DNA of 36,728 bases from Streptomyces roseochromogenus subsp. oscitans DS 12.976 (GCF_000497445.1 NZ_CM002285.1:6266855-6303582); one strand, 5' to 3'; positions 9,776 through 18,398 are shown, counted from the stretch's first letter. Notes: generated from the letters alone by a model not told the origin. A program made the numbers and translations.

Positions 9776-10530
9776 GGCGTGTCGGACGCTGCTTTCGGGG
9801 AGAGAGCGGACGGCTTCTGGGACGCGGGCGAGGGATTCTCCGGGGGCTGCGTACCGGACGTGGGGGTGGTCACGGTGGAGTGCAGCTCCAGCTGGCGCAG
9901 TTCCGGGTTCCAGCGGTAGCGGTCGGTGGTGACCTGGCGGATGCTGCCGGGCCGGTCCGGTTCGTGGGTCGTGCGGATGACGAGGTCCGGCCCCTGGAGG
10001 TCCACCTGGGTCGTCTCCTGCATGGCCAGGCCCAGGATCTGGTAGACACGGCTCTTGTCCGACCAGTAGACGCGCAGCTCAGCGGGAAGCCGCGGGCCCG
10101 CCTCACCGACCGGCTGCAGGCGGGGGTCGGGGTCGATGAGCACGAGGAGCTCCGGTCTGCCGTCCCCGGTGATGTCCCGCAGTTCGGGGCGGCGCAGCCC
10201 GCACCCGGAGCCGGGCTTGCAGTCCTGAACGGACTGCCTCGGCGTGCCCTCCAGGTTCGGGTCCTTCGCGATCACCTTCCGGGCGTCCACGCTCCGCAGG
10301 TCGCCGCCCGGCGGCAGCGTCAGATCCGGCAGGGGGGTGGGCTCGTACGGGATCATCGAGGGCGGTGGGGAGGCGGGCGGAGGCGGGGTGACGTTCCACA
10401 GCGTCACCGGCAGCGGCGGTGTACTGGCCCTCGCTCCGGCGTCCACCACCGAGGTGGACTTCCCGCAGCCCGCCAGGAGAACAGCGGCGAGTGCCGCCCC
10501 GACCGCCACGGGGAGCTTGCAGAGGCTCAT
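9772..10530 (-). CDS. Secreted lipoprotein upstream of two-component genes (CseA-like position)
   Basis: The 252-aa product has a lipoprotein signal peptide: the lipobox LLAGC places the modified cysteine at C22. The mature part has a Pro-rich stretch, then a beta-rich domain with an ITGDGRPELLVLID segment like an FG-GAP/VCBS repeat, and a C-terminal Pro/Ser tail. I chose ATG 10530 because AAGGAAT lies 9 nt upstream and the signal peptide starts there; a longer frame to 10596 adds residues that break the signal. It is the first gene of the lipoprotein-regulator-kinase set. In the Cse system the equivalent lipoprotein dampens signalling, so a sensor-modulating role is possible. I do not recognise the mature domain beyond this. 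Confidence 0.85.
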
Positions 10531-10650
10531 ACGGTGATTCCTTGCCGTGTTCTCCGTGAATGGGACGGTCTTCACCTTCGTTCCCCCATTCGGCACTCGC
10601 GTCGCTCTCGCGTCACAGCCGGCCGGACGTTCCGTAACACTTGTGCAACG

Positions 10651-11271
10651 TCAGACGAGGGTGGCGTAGAGGATGATGTTGTCGGTGCGGTGGCCGTCCT
10701 GGATCGGGCCGCCGCAGGTGAGCAGGCGCAGCTCGGGGCCTGTGGTGTCGCCGTACACCTTGTTGGTGGGGAACGCCTTCTTGTCGACCTGCTGGATCTC
10801 GCGGATCTTGAAGGTGGCGGTGCTGCCGTCCGCGCGGCCGACCTTGATGACGTCGCCGATCTTGACGTTCTTGATGTTCTTCATCAGTGCCGGGCCCTTG
10901 GCGGTGTCGTAGTGGGCCACGAGCACGGCCGGGCCCTTCTCGCCAGGGGTGACGCCCCCGGTGTACCAGCCGGCCTGGTCCGCCTTGGCGACCGGAGGTA
11001 CGCCCAGTTCGCCCGTGCTGTCCACGGCCAGCGGCAGTACCGGACCGGCGTCGACGCCCGCTGAGGGGATCTGGAGGCGGGTGGGCTTGGACGCCTTCAT
11101 CGGCGTTGCCGCCTTGGCCGGGGCCGGCACGGCGCTGTTGGAGACCTTCGCATCGGGGGCGGGCCGGTCACCGCTGCCGCAGGCCGCAAGGCCACCGCTG
11201 AGGGCGAGCGCGAGTGTACTGGCGGCGGCGATGCGGCCGAGACGAGGTGAGGCGAGGGGACGGGGACGCAC
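10651..11271 (-). CDS. Class F (actinobacterial) sortase with lipoprotein-type signal
   Basis: A 206-aa transpeptidase that would anchor or process surface proteins. The sortase fold motifs are present: H120 in VAHYD, C186 in LLTCGG and R195 shortly after, giving the His-Cys-Arg catalytic set. The N-terminus has a hydrophobic segment ending in GGLAAC, so C31 could be lipid-modified instead of being a plain membrane anchor. The GTG start has GGAG about 7 nt upstream. It lies downstream of the secreted anchor-bearing protein at 11442-12218 on the same strand, separated by a strong hairpin. The natural substrate is probably that neighbour, but the neighbour lacks a standard LPXTG motif. Confidence 0.9.
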   Translation of the reverse strand: MRPRPLASPRLGRIAAASTLALALSGGLAACGSGDRPAPDAKVSNSAVPAPAKAATPMKASKPTRLQIPSAGVDAGPVLPLAVDSTGELGVPPVAKADQAGWYTGGVTPGEKGPAVLVAHYDTAKGPALMKNIKNVKIGDVIKVGRADGSTATFKIREIQQVDKKAFPTNKVYGDTTGPELRLLTCGGPIQDGHRTDNIILYATLV

Positions 11272-11360
11272 GAGGACTCCAACGACGTGAAAGGGGTGCC
11301 TGGGAGAAAAGGAGGGACAGGGAGGGGCAGGGAGGGATGACGTCGCGAGTGGCAGGACGA

Positions 11361-11418
11361 TCCGGTGCCGGGGCGGCCGGTGATCGCAAGAGAGATCCGG
11401 CTCGCCCCCGGCACCGGA
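11361..11418 (-). terminator. Long hairpin between surface-protein and sortase genes
   Basis: A perfect 13-bp stem (11361-11373 with 11406-11418, arm TCCGGTGCCGGGG) encloses a second GCCGG...CCGGC stem. It follows the stop of the surface-protein gene by about 24 nt. There is no U-run, as is common in Streptomyces terminators. It may end or attenuate transcription before the sortase gene. Confidence 0.65.
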
Positions 11419-11441
11419 AGCGCCTGAGACCGACAGGCCGG

Positions 11442-12218
11442 TCAGATGCGGGAGTCGGCCTTGCGGCGACGCAGCACGGCGAAGCCCAGCCCCGCGGCGG
11501 CCGCGGCGGCGCCGCCGCCCGCCATCAGCAGGGTGCCGTCGCCCTGCTGGACGTCCTCGGCACCGGCCTTGACCCCGCCCTTCGGGACGGTCCGGCCCTG
11601 ACCCTTGCTACCGCTGCCCTTACCCTTGTCGGCCTTGCCGGACGTCGGCTCGGCCGGGAACTCCAGCCGCAGGCTGTCCTTGCCCTTCGTGGCCTCCACC
11701 CACGGCCCCTCCTTGCCGGTGGCGGGGATCATCAGGGTGAACTCCACGCCGGTCTTCGAGACGAGCGACTGCTCGGCAGGGGCCGGGAATCCGAGGTGGC
11801 CCTCGGCGCCGCCGCCCGTGAGCTTGGCACTGGGCGAGCCGTCAGGCGTCCAGGACAGCTGGGCCTTGTCGCCGGAGCTCAGCGTGTAGGTGATGACGCC
11901 CTTGCCGGACACCTTCTTCGTGATCTTCAGGGCCTCCGCGGACGTGCCGGGCTTGCTCTCCGGCTTCTGCGACGGCACCGACGGCGCGGGCTTCTCGGTG
12001 GGCTTGTCGGCCGGGTAGGAGGGGGCACCGGACTCGGGCTTGTCCGGCACGCTCGGCGCGGGCTTGTCCGCCGGGTAGGAGGGGGCACCGGACGAGTCGG
12101 TCACCGGCGCGACCGGGCTGTCGGCGAACGCGGCCGCGGCGGGCAGGAGCAGGGCAGAGCCGACGAGGGCCGCCGTCGCCGTGGTACGAGCGAGGTTACG
12201 TCGGTGGAGGATGGCCAC
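11442..12218 (-). CDS. Secreted, C-terminally membrane-anchored surface protein
   Basis: A 258-aa protein from GTG 12218 (AAGGATT upstream; the frame runs further 5' but without a start signal). It has a Sec signal peptide at 1-32 cut after AAAFA. Two copies of a Pro/Lys-rich unit beginning GAPSYPADKP follow (about 44-90), probably a wall-spanning stalk. A globular domain occupies about 93-190, then a Lys/Gly-rich linker, the segment VPKGGVKAGAED (211-222), a hydrophobic helix (about 229-250) and an RRRKADSRI tail. This is the layout of a sortase substrate, and a class F sortase is next door, but no LPXTG or LAXTG is present. I do not recognise the globular domain. It may be displayed on the cell wall. 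Confidence 0.82.
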   Translation of the reverse strand: MAILHRRNLARTTATAALVGSALLLPAAAAFADSPVAPVTDSSGAPSYPADKPAPSVPDKPESGAPSYPADKPTEKPAPSVPSQKPESKPGTSAEALKITKKVSGKGVITYTLSSGDKAQLSWTPDGSPSAKLTGGGAEGHLGFPAPAEQSLVSKTGVEFTLMIPATGKEGPWVEATKGKDSLRLEFPAEPTSGKADKGKGSGSKGQGRTVPKGGVKAGAEDVQQGDGTLLMAGGGAAAAAAGLGFAVLRRRKADSRI

Positions 12219-12276
12219 GGGAGAATCCTTTGCGCGTTGTCTGATAGAGGCGCCTTGTCCGGTCTTGTCGGTCAAG

Positions 12277-12294
12277 GCATAGATGAAGCTATGC
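12277..12294. promoter_or_regulatory. Palindrome GCATAG-N6-CTATGC upstream of surface-protein gene
   Basis: A perfect 6-6-6 inverted repeat about 60-75 nt upstream of the GTG of the surface-protein gene. The position suits an operator or a leader stem. No sure promoter boxes were found beside it. Confidence 0.35.
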
Positions 12295-12439
12295 GCGCTG
12301 GATCTCGGCGGTTCGGCGGGTTTGTAACAGAATGCGCTCACGGGCTGCGCAAAAGCCCATCACAAGGCCGTGGGTATTGGCCGGAGGGTCCCTGTATTTC
12401 AACGCAACAATAATGACGAGTAGTTGTGCCCGAGGGTAC

Positions 12440-12661
12440 TCAGACGACGAACTCCCTGTTCTTGACGGCTGTGACGAACGCCGACCAGTCGGTGGCGGAG
12501 AAGACCAGCGCCGGGCCCTGCGGAACCTTGGAGTCGCGGACGGGAACGCCCGAGGGGTGGCCGTCGAGGACTTCGAGGCAGCTGCCCCCTTCGTTGCCGC
12601 TGTAGGAGGACTTACGCCAACCAGCCAGCGTGGATGCGTCCGAGATGGTGTGTTCAGTCAC
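12440..12661 (-). CDS. DUF397 protein
   Basis: A 73-aa protein of the DUF397 family. The hallmark WRKSSYSGNEGGSCLEV is at about 15-31, followed by the VRDSK and FVTAVK segments. Its GTG overlaps the end of the XRE regulator gene by 8 nt, so the two are translated together. In Streptomyces such small proteins occur in great numbers paired with XRE/DUF5753 regulators (the WhiJ-type arrangement), and in characterised pairs the small partner modulates the regulator. It may bind the neighbouring regulator; targets are unknown. Confidence 0.92.
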   Translation of the reverse strand: MTEHTISDASTLAGWRKSSYSGNEGGSCLEVLDGHPSGVPVRDSKVPQGPALVFSATDWSAFVTAVKNREFVV

Positions 12662-13445
12662 GGTATCCGTAGTCCTTCGCTATCGCCCTCATCAGGGCGA
12701 GTGACTCCTTGAGTGGCATCGCGTCGCCTAGCGCCAGATCGTAGGTGGCCTCAAGGCGACGGACCGAGGCGGGGCAGTCGTGGATCTTGCCCATGTGCAG
12801 GCCCTCGCCGTATGCCACCGGCGGCTGGTCCTCGAAGTCCATCAGGGTCAGCATGCCTTGCATGAGCGGGTGGCATCCGAGGGCGTAGGGCAGCATGTAG
12901 ACGCGCACGCGCTGCTTCTCGGCGAGGTGCACGAGGTGCATGATCTGTTCCGCCATGACCTGAGGCCCGCCCACGACGCGCCGCAGCACCGTCTCGTCAA
13001 GCAGCGCCCACACCACGGGAGTCACCGGATTGTCGAGGAGCTTTGTGCGCTCAAGCCGTGTGACGACGAGCTTTTCAAGCTCCTCTCCGCTCGTCGGAGG
13101 GAACCCTACACTCAGAACAGCACGCGCATACGCCTCCGTCTGCAGGATGCCCGGCACGAACGAGAGCCCGAACTCCCGGATTATCACCGCCTGTTGTTCA
13201 AGCAGCCGCGCCGCCTCGAAGTAGTCGGCGACTGCCACGTCCTGCTCTGGCCGGAAACTGCTCAGCACATCCGTGTTCAGAGCCTTGTCCAGCCGCTTCG
13301 CGTCCTCCTTCGACGGCACCCTCCGCCCCGCCTCGATGTGCGCGATGTGCGTGCGGGTCATGAACGCCATCTCGGCCAGCTGCTGTTGCGTCAGTCCCGC
13401 CGCCTCGCGCCGCTGCCTGAGCCAGTCACCGTACGTGGTGCCCAT
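12654..13445 (-). CDS. XRE-family regulator with DUF5753 domain
   Basis: A 263-aa regulator. The N-terminal helix-turn-helix (about residues 7-62; LTQQQLAEMAFMTRTHIAHIE) is of Cro/C1 type. The rest is the DUF5753 domain typical of Streptomyces regulators, with the FVPGILQTEAYARAV segment. I take ATG 13445, which has GGGAG 6 nt upstream; a TTG two codons earlier would overlap that site. It is paired with the DUF397 gene by an 8-nt overlap and diverges from the beta-lactamase-like gene at 13638. It probably works with the DUF397 partner as a local switch in development or antibiotic control (family knowledge); the actual targets cannot be read. Confidence 0.93.
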   Translation of the reverse strand: MGTTYGDWLRQRREAAGLTQQQLAEMAFMTRTHIAHIEAGRRVPSKEDAKRLDKALNTDVLSSFRPEQDVAVADYFEAARLLEQQAVIIREFGLSFVPGILQTEAYARAVLSVGFPPTSGEELEKLVVTRLERTKLLDNPVTPVVWALLDETVLRRVVGGPQVMAEQIMHLVHLAEKQRVRVYMLPYALGCHPLMQGMLTLMDFEDQPPVAYGEGLHMGKIHDCPASVRRLEATYDLALGDAMPLKESLALMRAIAKDYGYRD

Positions 13446-13563
13446 GGCCAACTCCCTTGCGATACATGCCTGGTCGCAACTGAATCCTCGGGCGAGCCTA
13501 GCCCCACCCGTCTCACTCTGTGAGTGGATCGCTACAGAACGCGAAACCTGGCGGGGCGCACAA

Positions 13564-13627
13564 CTCTTGGCCGCACCGGCACGTCAAGCAGACGGCGCAG
13601 GGATGCGCCCACGCGACGTTCCAAGAG
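13564..13627 (+). other. Nested stem-loop in leader of serine hydrolase gene
   Basis: CTCTTGG (13564-13570) can pair with CCAAGAG (13621-13627), and inside lies a perfect GGCGCA/TGCGCC hairpin with a 4-nt loop (13594-13609). The right outer arm overlaps the GAGGGG ribosome binding site of the gene starting at 13638. It could limit translation or act as a DNA site; both are inference. Confidence 0.35.
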
Positions 13628-13637
13628 GGGGAACTGC

Positions 13638-14561
13638 ATGGCCTACCGCATATCCCGGCGTGCCAAAGTGCTGGCGGCAGCCGTCGGCGCCGGGGCGCTC
13701 ATACCCGCCGTCACCGCCGCCACCCCGGCCGCCGCGGCCACACCCACCGTCAGCTGTACGTCGGCCAAGGCAGGCCTCGCCGCCAAGTTGCAGCAGGACA
13801 TCACGGCCGCTCTCGCGGGCCGCAAGGGCACCGTCGCCCTCGGCCTGTACGACCGCGGTACCGGCACCACCTGCACGCTGCGCGCCACCAGCTCCTACGA
13901 CTCGGCGAGCACCGTCAAGGTCACCGTGCTCGCGACGCTGCTGTGGGACGCGAAGAAGCACAACCGCTATCTGACGGACACCGAGGCCTCGCTCGCCAAG
14001 GCCATGATCACCAAGTCGGACAACGACGCGACGACCAAGCTGTGGAAGCAGCTCGGCATGACGAAGATCAACGGCTTCCTGGCCGCCGCCGGCATGACGA
14101 AGACCGTGCCGGGCGCGAACGGCTACTGGGGCCTGACCCAGGAGAACGTCACCGACGAGCAGAAGCTGCTCCAGCTCGTCACGGCCAAGAACAGCGTACT
14201 GAGCGACAACTCGCGTGCCTACATCCTGAAATTGATGGGCCAGGTCGTCTCGGCGCAGCGCTGGGGCACCCCGGCCGGCGCGCCGTCCACTGTCTCCGTG
14301 CACGTCAAGAACGGCTGGCTGCAGCGCTCGGCGCACGGCTGGCGGGTGCACAGCCTGGGCACCTTCGACGGCACCGGCCACGACTACATGATGTCGGTGC
14401 TCTCGCAGGACAACAGCACCATGGACTACGGCGTCACCACCATCCAGAACGTCGCCAAGGCCATCCACAAGGGCCTCGTGCCGGCCACGTCGACCACCAC
14501 GGTCTACGTCCCGACGAGCAAGCCGAGCGAGGCCTTCGTGGCGGTGCCGCCGGGCGGCTGA
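13638..14561 (+). CDS. Secreted class A beta-lactamase-like serine hydrolase
   Basis: The product is 307 aa with a Sec signal peptide of about 34 residues (cut after AAAA). The penicillin-recognising motifs are all present in order: S91-T-V-K94, S127-D-N129 and K224-N-G226 (in place of the KTG of most beta-lactamases). Two cysteines at C40 and C79 may form a disulfide. The catalytic Glu of class A enzymes is not obvious, so it may be a D,D-peptidase-like or inactive relative and not a true resistance enzyme. ATG 13638 has GAGGGG 7 nt upstream. It is a single-gene unit, divergent from the XRE regulator, ending in a hairpin at 14599. Likely acts outside the membrane on peptidoglycan or beta-lactams. 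Confidence 0.87.
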   Translation: MAYRISRRAKVLAAAVGAGALIPAVTAATPAAAATPTVSCTSAKAGLAAKLQQDITAALAGRKGTVALGLYDRGTGTTCTLRATSSYDSASTVKVTVLATLLWDAKKHNRYLTDTEASLAKAMITKSDNDATTKLWKQLGMTKINGFLAAAGMTKTVPGANGYWGLTQENVTDEQKLLQLVTAKNSVLSDNSRAYILKLMGQVVSAQRWGTPAGAPSTVSVHVKNGWLQRSAHGWRVHSLGTFDGTGHDYMMSVLSQDNSTMDYGVTTIQNVAKAIHKGLVPATSTTTVYVPTSKPSEAFVAVPPGG

Positions 14562-14598
14562 CTCCGGACCGCCGGACAATCGCACCCGGCATTTGTTG

Positions 14599-14624
14599 CG
14601 GCGGGATGAAATCCGGGCCCGCCG
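14599..14624 (+). terminator. Stem-loop after serine hydrolase gene
   Basis: CGGCGGG (14599-14605) pairs with CCCGCCG (14618-14624) around a 12-nt loop, 37 nt past the stop codon and before the ABC exporter's ribosome binding site. No T-run. Confidence 0.4.
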
Positions 14625-14669
14625 GCGTTGGTGCCTTCCGGCAGGCGAGCTGAACAGGGAGGCACCGGC

Positions 14670-17600
14670 GTGGCAGCGCAACGGGGATGGGCACGGAGAC
14701 TGGCGGGGTACGCCTGGCGCTACCCCAAGGACGTGATCCTCGCCCTCGGCTCCTCGCTCGCGGGTATGGCCGTCATGGCCGTCGTACCGCTGATCACCAA
14801 GGTGATCATCGACGACGTGATCGGGAACCACACCCGGTCCATGGCCCCCTGGGCCGGCGCGCTGATCGGCGCGGCCGTCCTCGTCTACGTCCTCACCTAC
14901 ATCCGCCGCTACTACGGCGGCCGCCTCGCCCTCGATGTCCAGCACGACCTGCGGACCGAGATGTACGGCACGATCACCCGTCTCGACGGCCGCCGTCAGG
15001 ACGAGCTGTCCACGGGGCAGGTCGTCGGCCGGGCCACCAGTGACCTCCAGCTGATCCAGGGCCTGCTCTTCATGCTCCCGATGACCATCGGGAACGTCCT
15101 GCTCTTCCTGATGTCCCTGATGATCATGGCGTGGCTGTCGCTGCCGCTGACCCTGGTCGCCCTCGCCGTGGCGCCCGCGCTCGCCTGGATAGCCAAGCGC
15201 AGCCGCAGCAAGCTGCACCCCGCCACCTGGTACGCCCAGGCGCAGGCCGCCGCCGTCGCCGGCGTGGTCGACGGCGCCGTCAGCGGGGTACGCGTGGTGA
15301 AGGGCTTCGGGCAGGAGGAGCAGGAGACCGGCAAGCTCCGGGAGGTCGGGCGCAAGCTCTTCGCGGGACGGCTGCGCACCATACGGCTGAACAGCACGTA
15401 CACCCCCGCCCTGCAGGCCGTCCCGGCCCTCGGCCAGGTCGCCATGCTGGCGCTCGGCGGCTGGCTGGCCGTGCGCGGGCACATCACGCTCGGCACCTTC
15501 GTCGCCTTCTCCAGCTATCTCGCCCAGCTGGTCGGACCGGTCCGCATGCTCGCGATGGTCCTCACCGTCGGCCAGCAGGCCCGGGCCGGCACCGAGCGCG
15601 TCCTGGAGCTGATCGACACCGAGCCGACGCTCCAGGAGGGCACCAAGACCCTCCCCGCCGACGCGCCCGCGACCGTCGAGTTCGACGACGTGTCCTTCGG
15701 CTACGACAGCGGATCCAAGGTCCTCGACGGACTGACCTTCGAGATACGCCCCGGCGAGACCCTCGCCGTCGTCGGCTCCTCCGGATCCGGCAAGTCCACC
15801 CTCTCCCTGCTGCTCCCGCGCTTCTACGACGTCACCCACGGCGCCGTCCTGATCGGCGGCCACGACGTGCGCGAGCTGACCCTGGACTCGCTCCGGGCCG
15901 CGATCGGGCTCGTCCCCGAGGACTCGTTCCTCTTCTCGGACACCGTCCGCTCCAACATCGCCTACGGCCACCCGGACGCCACGCAGGAGGAGATCGAGGC
16001 CGCCGCCCGCGCCGCCCAGGCGGACCGTTTCATCAGCGAGCTTCCCCAGGGGTACGACACCAAGGTCGGCGAGCAGGGCCTGACCCTCTCCGGCGGCCAG
16101 CGCCAGCGCATCGCGCTCGCCCGCGCCCTGCTCACCGACCCCCGGCTCCTCGTCCTGGACGACGCCACCTCGGCCGTGGACGCCCGGGTCGAGCACGAGA
16201 TCCACGAGGCGCTGAAGCAGGTGATGGAGGGCCGTACGACCCTGCTCATCGCGCACCGCCGCTCCACCCTCAACCTCGCCGACCGCATCGCGGTCCTCGA
16301 CGGCGGCCGGCTCGCGGACCTCGGCACCCACGAGGAACTCCAGCAGCGGTCCGCCCTCTACCGCCGTCTGCTCACCGACCCGGACGAACTGGGCGGGGTC
16401 TCCCCGGGGCACGCCGAGCCCGCCGTACCGCGGGAGGACACCTCTGTCCGCGAGGAGCTGGACGCCGAGTTCGACGCCGAGCGGGGCGTGACCCCCCGGC
16501 TGTGGACGGGCGACCGGGAGCCGAAGAACGCCGAGGACACAGCGCTCGCCGGCACCCCGGCCACCCCGGAGCTGCTCGCCAAGGTGGCGGCGCTGCCCCC
16601 GGCCGTCGACACCCCGGACATAGACGAGGCCCGAGCGGTCGGGCGCGAGGACTCCTACGGTCTGCGCCGCCTGCTGCGCGGCTTCGGCCCGCCCCTCCTG
16701 CTCAGCCTGCTGCTGGTCGCCGTGGACGCGGGCGCGGGCCTGCTGCTGCCGGTGCTGATCCGGCACGGCATCGACGCGGGCGTCACCAAGATGGCCCTCG
16801 GCGCCGTGTGGGCGGCCTCGCTGCTCGGTCTGCTGACCGTCGTCGTCCAGTGGGTCGCGCAGATCGGCGAGACCCGGATGACCGGCCGTACCGGTGAGCG
16901 GGTGCTCTATGCGCTACGGCTGAAGATCTTCGCCCAGCTCCAGCGGCTGGGGCTCGACTACTACGAGCGCGAGCTGACCGGCCGGATCATGACCCGGATG
17001 ACGACCGACGTGGACGCGCTGTCCACGTTCCTGCAGACCGGGCTGGTCACCGCGTTCGTGTCGGTCGTCACCTTCTTCGGCATCATGGCCGCCCTGCTGG
17101 TGATCGACATCCAGCTCGCCCTCGTCGTCTTCACGACGCTGCCCCCGCTGATCGTCGCGACCTTCTTCTTCCGCCGGGCGAGCGTGAAGGCGTACGAACT
17201 CGCCCGCGAACGCGTGTCGACGGTCAACGCGGACTTGCAGGAGTCGGTCGCCGGGCTGCGGATCGTGCAGGCCTTCCGGCGCGAGCGGGACGGCGGGCGG
17301 CGGTTCGCCGAGCGCAGCGACAGCTACCGGCACGCCCGGATCCGCGGCCAGTGGCTGATATCGGTCTACTTCCCGTTCGTGCAGCTCCTGTCGTCCGTCG
17401 CGGCGGCCTCCGTGCTGATCGCGGGCGCGCACCGGGTGGAGGCGGCGACCCTGACCACGGGCGCCCTGGTCGCCTACCTCCTCTACATCGACCTGTTCTT
17501 CGCCCCGGTCCAGCAGCTGTCCCAGGTCTTCGACGGCTACCAGCAGGCGACGGTCTCGCTGGGCCGCATCCAGGAGCTGCTGCGCGAGCCGACCTCCACG

Positions 17601-18398
17601 AAGTCCGCGGACGAGCCGCTGGAGGTGCTCTCGCTGCGCGGTGACATCGCCTTCGAGGACGTGCGTTTCGCGTACGGGACCGACGAAGAGGCGCTCACCG
17701 GCATCGACCTGACGATCCCCGCCGGGCAGACGGTGGCCTTCGTCGGCGAGACGGGCGCCGGCAAGTCCACGCTGGTCAAGCTGGTGGCCCGGTTCTACGA
17801 CCCCACCGGCGGCCGGGTCACGGTCGACGGCACGGATCTGCGCGCCCTGGACCTGACCTCGTACCGGCACCGCCTCGGGGTGGTCCCGCAGGAGGCCTAC
17901 CTCTTCCCGGGCACGGTCCGGGACGCCATCGCCTACGGCCGCCCCGAGGCCACCGACGCCGAGGTGGAGGCGGCGGCGCGGGCGGTGGGCGCGCACGAGA
18001 TGATCGCCACCCTCGACGGCGGCTATCTGCACGAGGTCGCCGAGCGCGGCCGGAACCTCTCGGCCGGCCAGCGTCAGCTGATCGCCCTGGCCCGCGCCGA
18101 GCTGGTCGACCCGGACATACTCCTGCTGGACGAGGCCACGGCGGCCCTGGACCTGGCCACGGAGGCACAGGTCAACCAGGCAACCGACCGCCTGGCGGGC
18201 CGTCGTACGACGCTGGTGGTCGCCCATCGCCTCACCACGGCGGCCCGCGCGGACCGGGTGGTCGTGATGGACCACGGCGGGGTCGCCGAGGACGGCACCC
18301 ACGACGAACTCCTGGCCCGCGACGGCCGGTACGCCGAACTGTGGCGCACCTTCGTCGGCCGCCCCGAACCGGAGGAGCCGGTCACCGCGACCCGCTGA
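14670..18398 (+). CDS. Fused type IV ABC exporter (two TMD-NBD halves in one chain)
   Basis: A 1242-aa protein, about twice a normal half-exporter. Half one: six-helix membrane domain at about 10-330, Walker A GSSGSGKST (369-377), signature LSGGQ (473-477), Walker B LVLDD (D497, D498), H-loop H529. A roughly 100-residue acidic/Pro linker follows. Half two: membrane domain at about 660-970, Walker A GETGAGKST (1026-1034), signature LSAGQ (1130-1134), Walker B LLLDE (D1154, E1155), H-loop H1186. The catalytic Glu is Asp in the first NBD, and the signature is altered in the second; both fall in the same composite site. GTG 14670 has GGGAGG 7 nt upstream. Probably exports lipids, peptides or drugs; the cargo is unknown. 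Confidence 0.92.
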   Translation: MAAQRGWARRLAGYAWRYPKDVILALGSSLAGMAVMAVVPLITKVIIDDVIGNHTRSMAPWAGALIGAAVLVYVLTYIRRYYGGRLALDVQHDLRTEMYGTITRLDGRRQDELSTGQVVGRATSDLQLIQGLLFMLPMTIGNVLLFLMSLMIMAWLSLPLTLVALAVAPALAWIAKRSRSKLHPATWYAQAQAAAVAGVVDGAVSGVRVVKGFGQEEQETGKLREVGRKLFAGRLRTIRLNSTYTPALQAVPALGQVAMLALGGWLAVRGHITLGTFVAFSSYLAQLVGPVRMLAMVLTVGQQARAGTERVLELIDTEPTLQEGTKTLPADAPATVEFDDVSFGYDSGSKVLDGLTFEIRPGETLAVVGSSGSGKSTLSLLLPRFYDVTHGAVLIGGHDVRELTLDSLRAAIGLVPEDSFLFSDTVRSNIAYGHPDATQEEIEAAARAAQADRFISELPQGYDTKVGEQGLTLSGGQRQRIALARALLTDPRLLVLDDATSAVDARVEHEIHEALKQVMEGRTTLLIAHRRSTLNLADRIAVLDGGRLADLGTHEELQQRSALYRRLLTDPDELGGVSPGHAEPAVPREDTSVREELDAEFDAERGVTPRLWTGDREPKNAEDTALAGTPATPELLAKVAALPPAVDTPDIDEARAVGREDSYGLRRLLRGFGPPLLLSLLLVAVDAGAGLLLPVLIRHGIDAGVTKMALGAVWAASLLGLLTVVVQWVAQIGETRMTGRTGERVLYALRLKIFAQLQRLGLDYYERELTGRIMTRMTTDVDALSTFLQTGLVTAFVSVVTFFGIMAALLVIDIQLALVVFTTLPPLIVATFFFRRASVKAYELARERVSTVNADLQESVAGLRIVQAFRRERDGGRRFAERSDSYRHARIRGQWLISVYFPFVQLLSSVAAASVLIAGAHRVEAATLTTGALVAYLLYIDLFFAPVQQLSQVFDGYQQATVSLGRIQELLREPTSTKSADEPLEVLSLRGDIAFEDVRFAYGTDEEALTGIDLTIPAGQTVAFVGETGAGKSTLVKLVARFYDPTGGRVTVDGTDLRALDLTSYRHRLGVVPQEAYLFPGTVRDAIAYGRPEATDAEVEAAARAVGAHEMIATLDGGYLHEVAERGRNLSAGQRQLIALARAELVDPDILLLDEATAALDLATEAQVNQATDRLAGRRTTLVVAHRLTTAARADRVVVMDHGGVAEDGTHDELLARDGRYAELWRTFVGRPEPEEPVTATR

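Noticed and set aside
10531..10650. GGAAC-type sigma E promoter before the lipoprotein gene
   Set aside because: On the minus strand GGAAC is present near 10630, but no matching -10 (TCT-type) occurs at the right distance.
13584..16766. 1060-residue open frame on the minus strand
   Set aside because: It lies antisense to the beta-lactamase-like gene and the ABC exporter, both with clear motifs. The product is Arg/Gly/Ala-rich low complexity, as expected of a shadow frame in GC-rich DNA.
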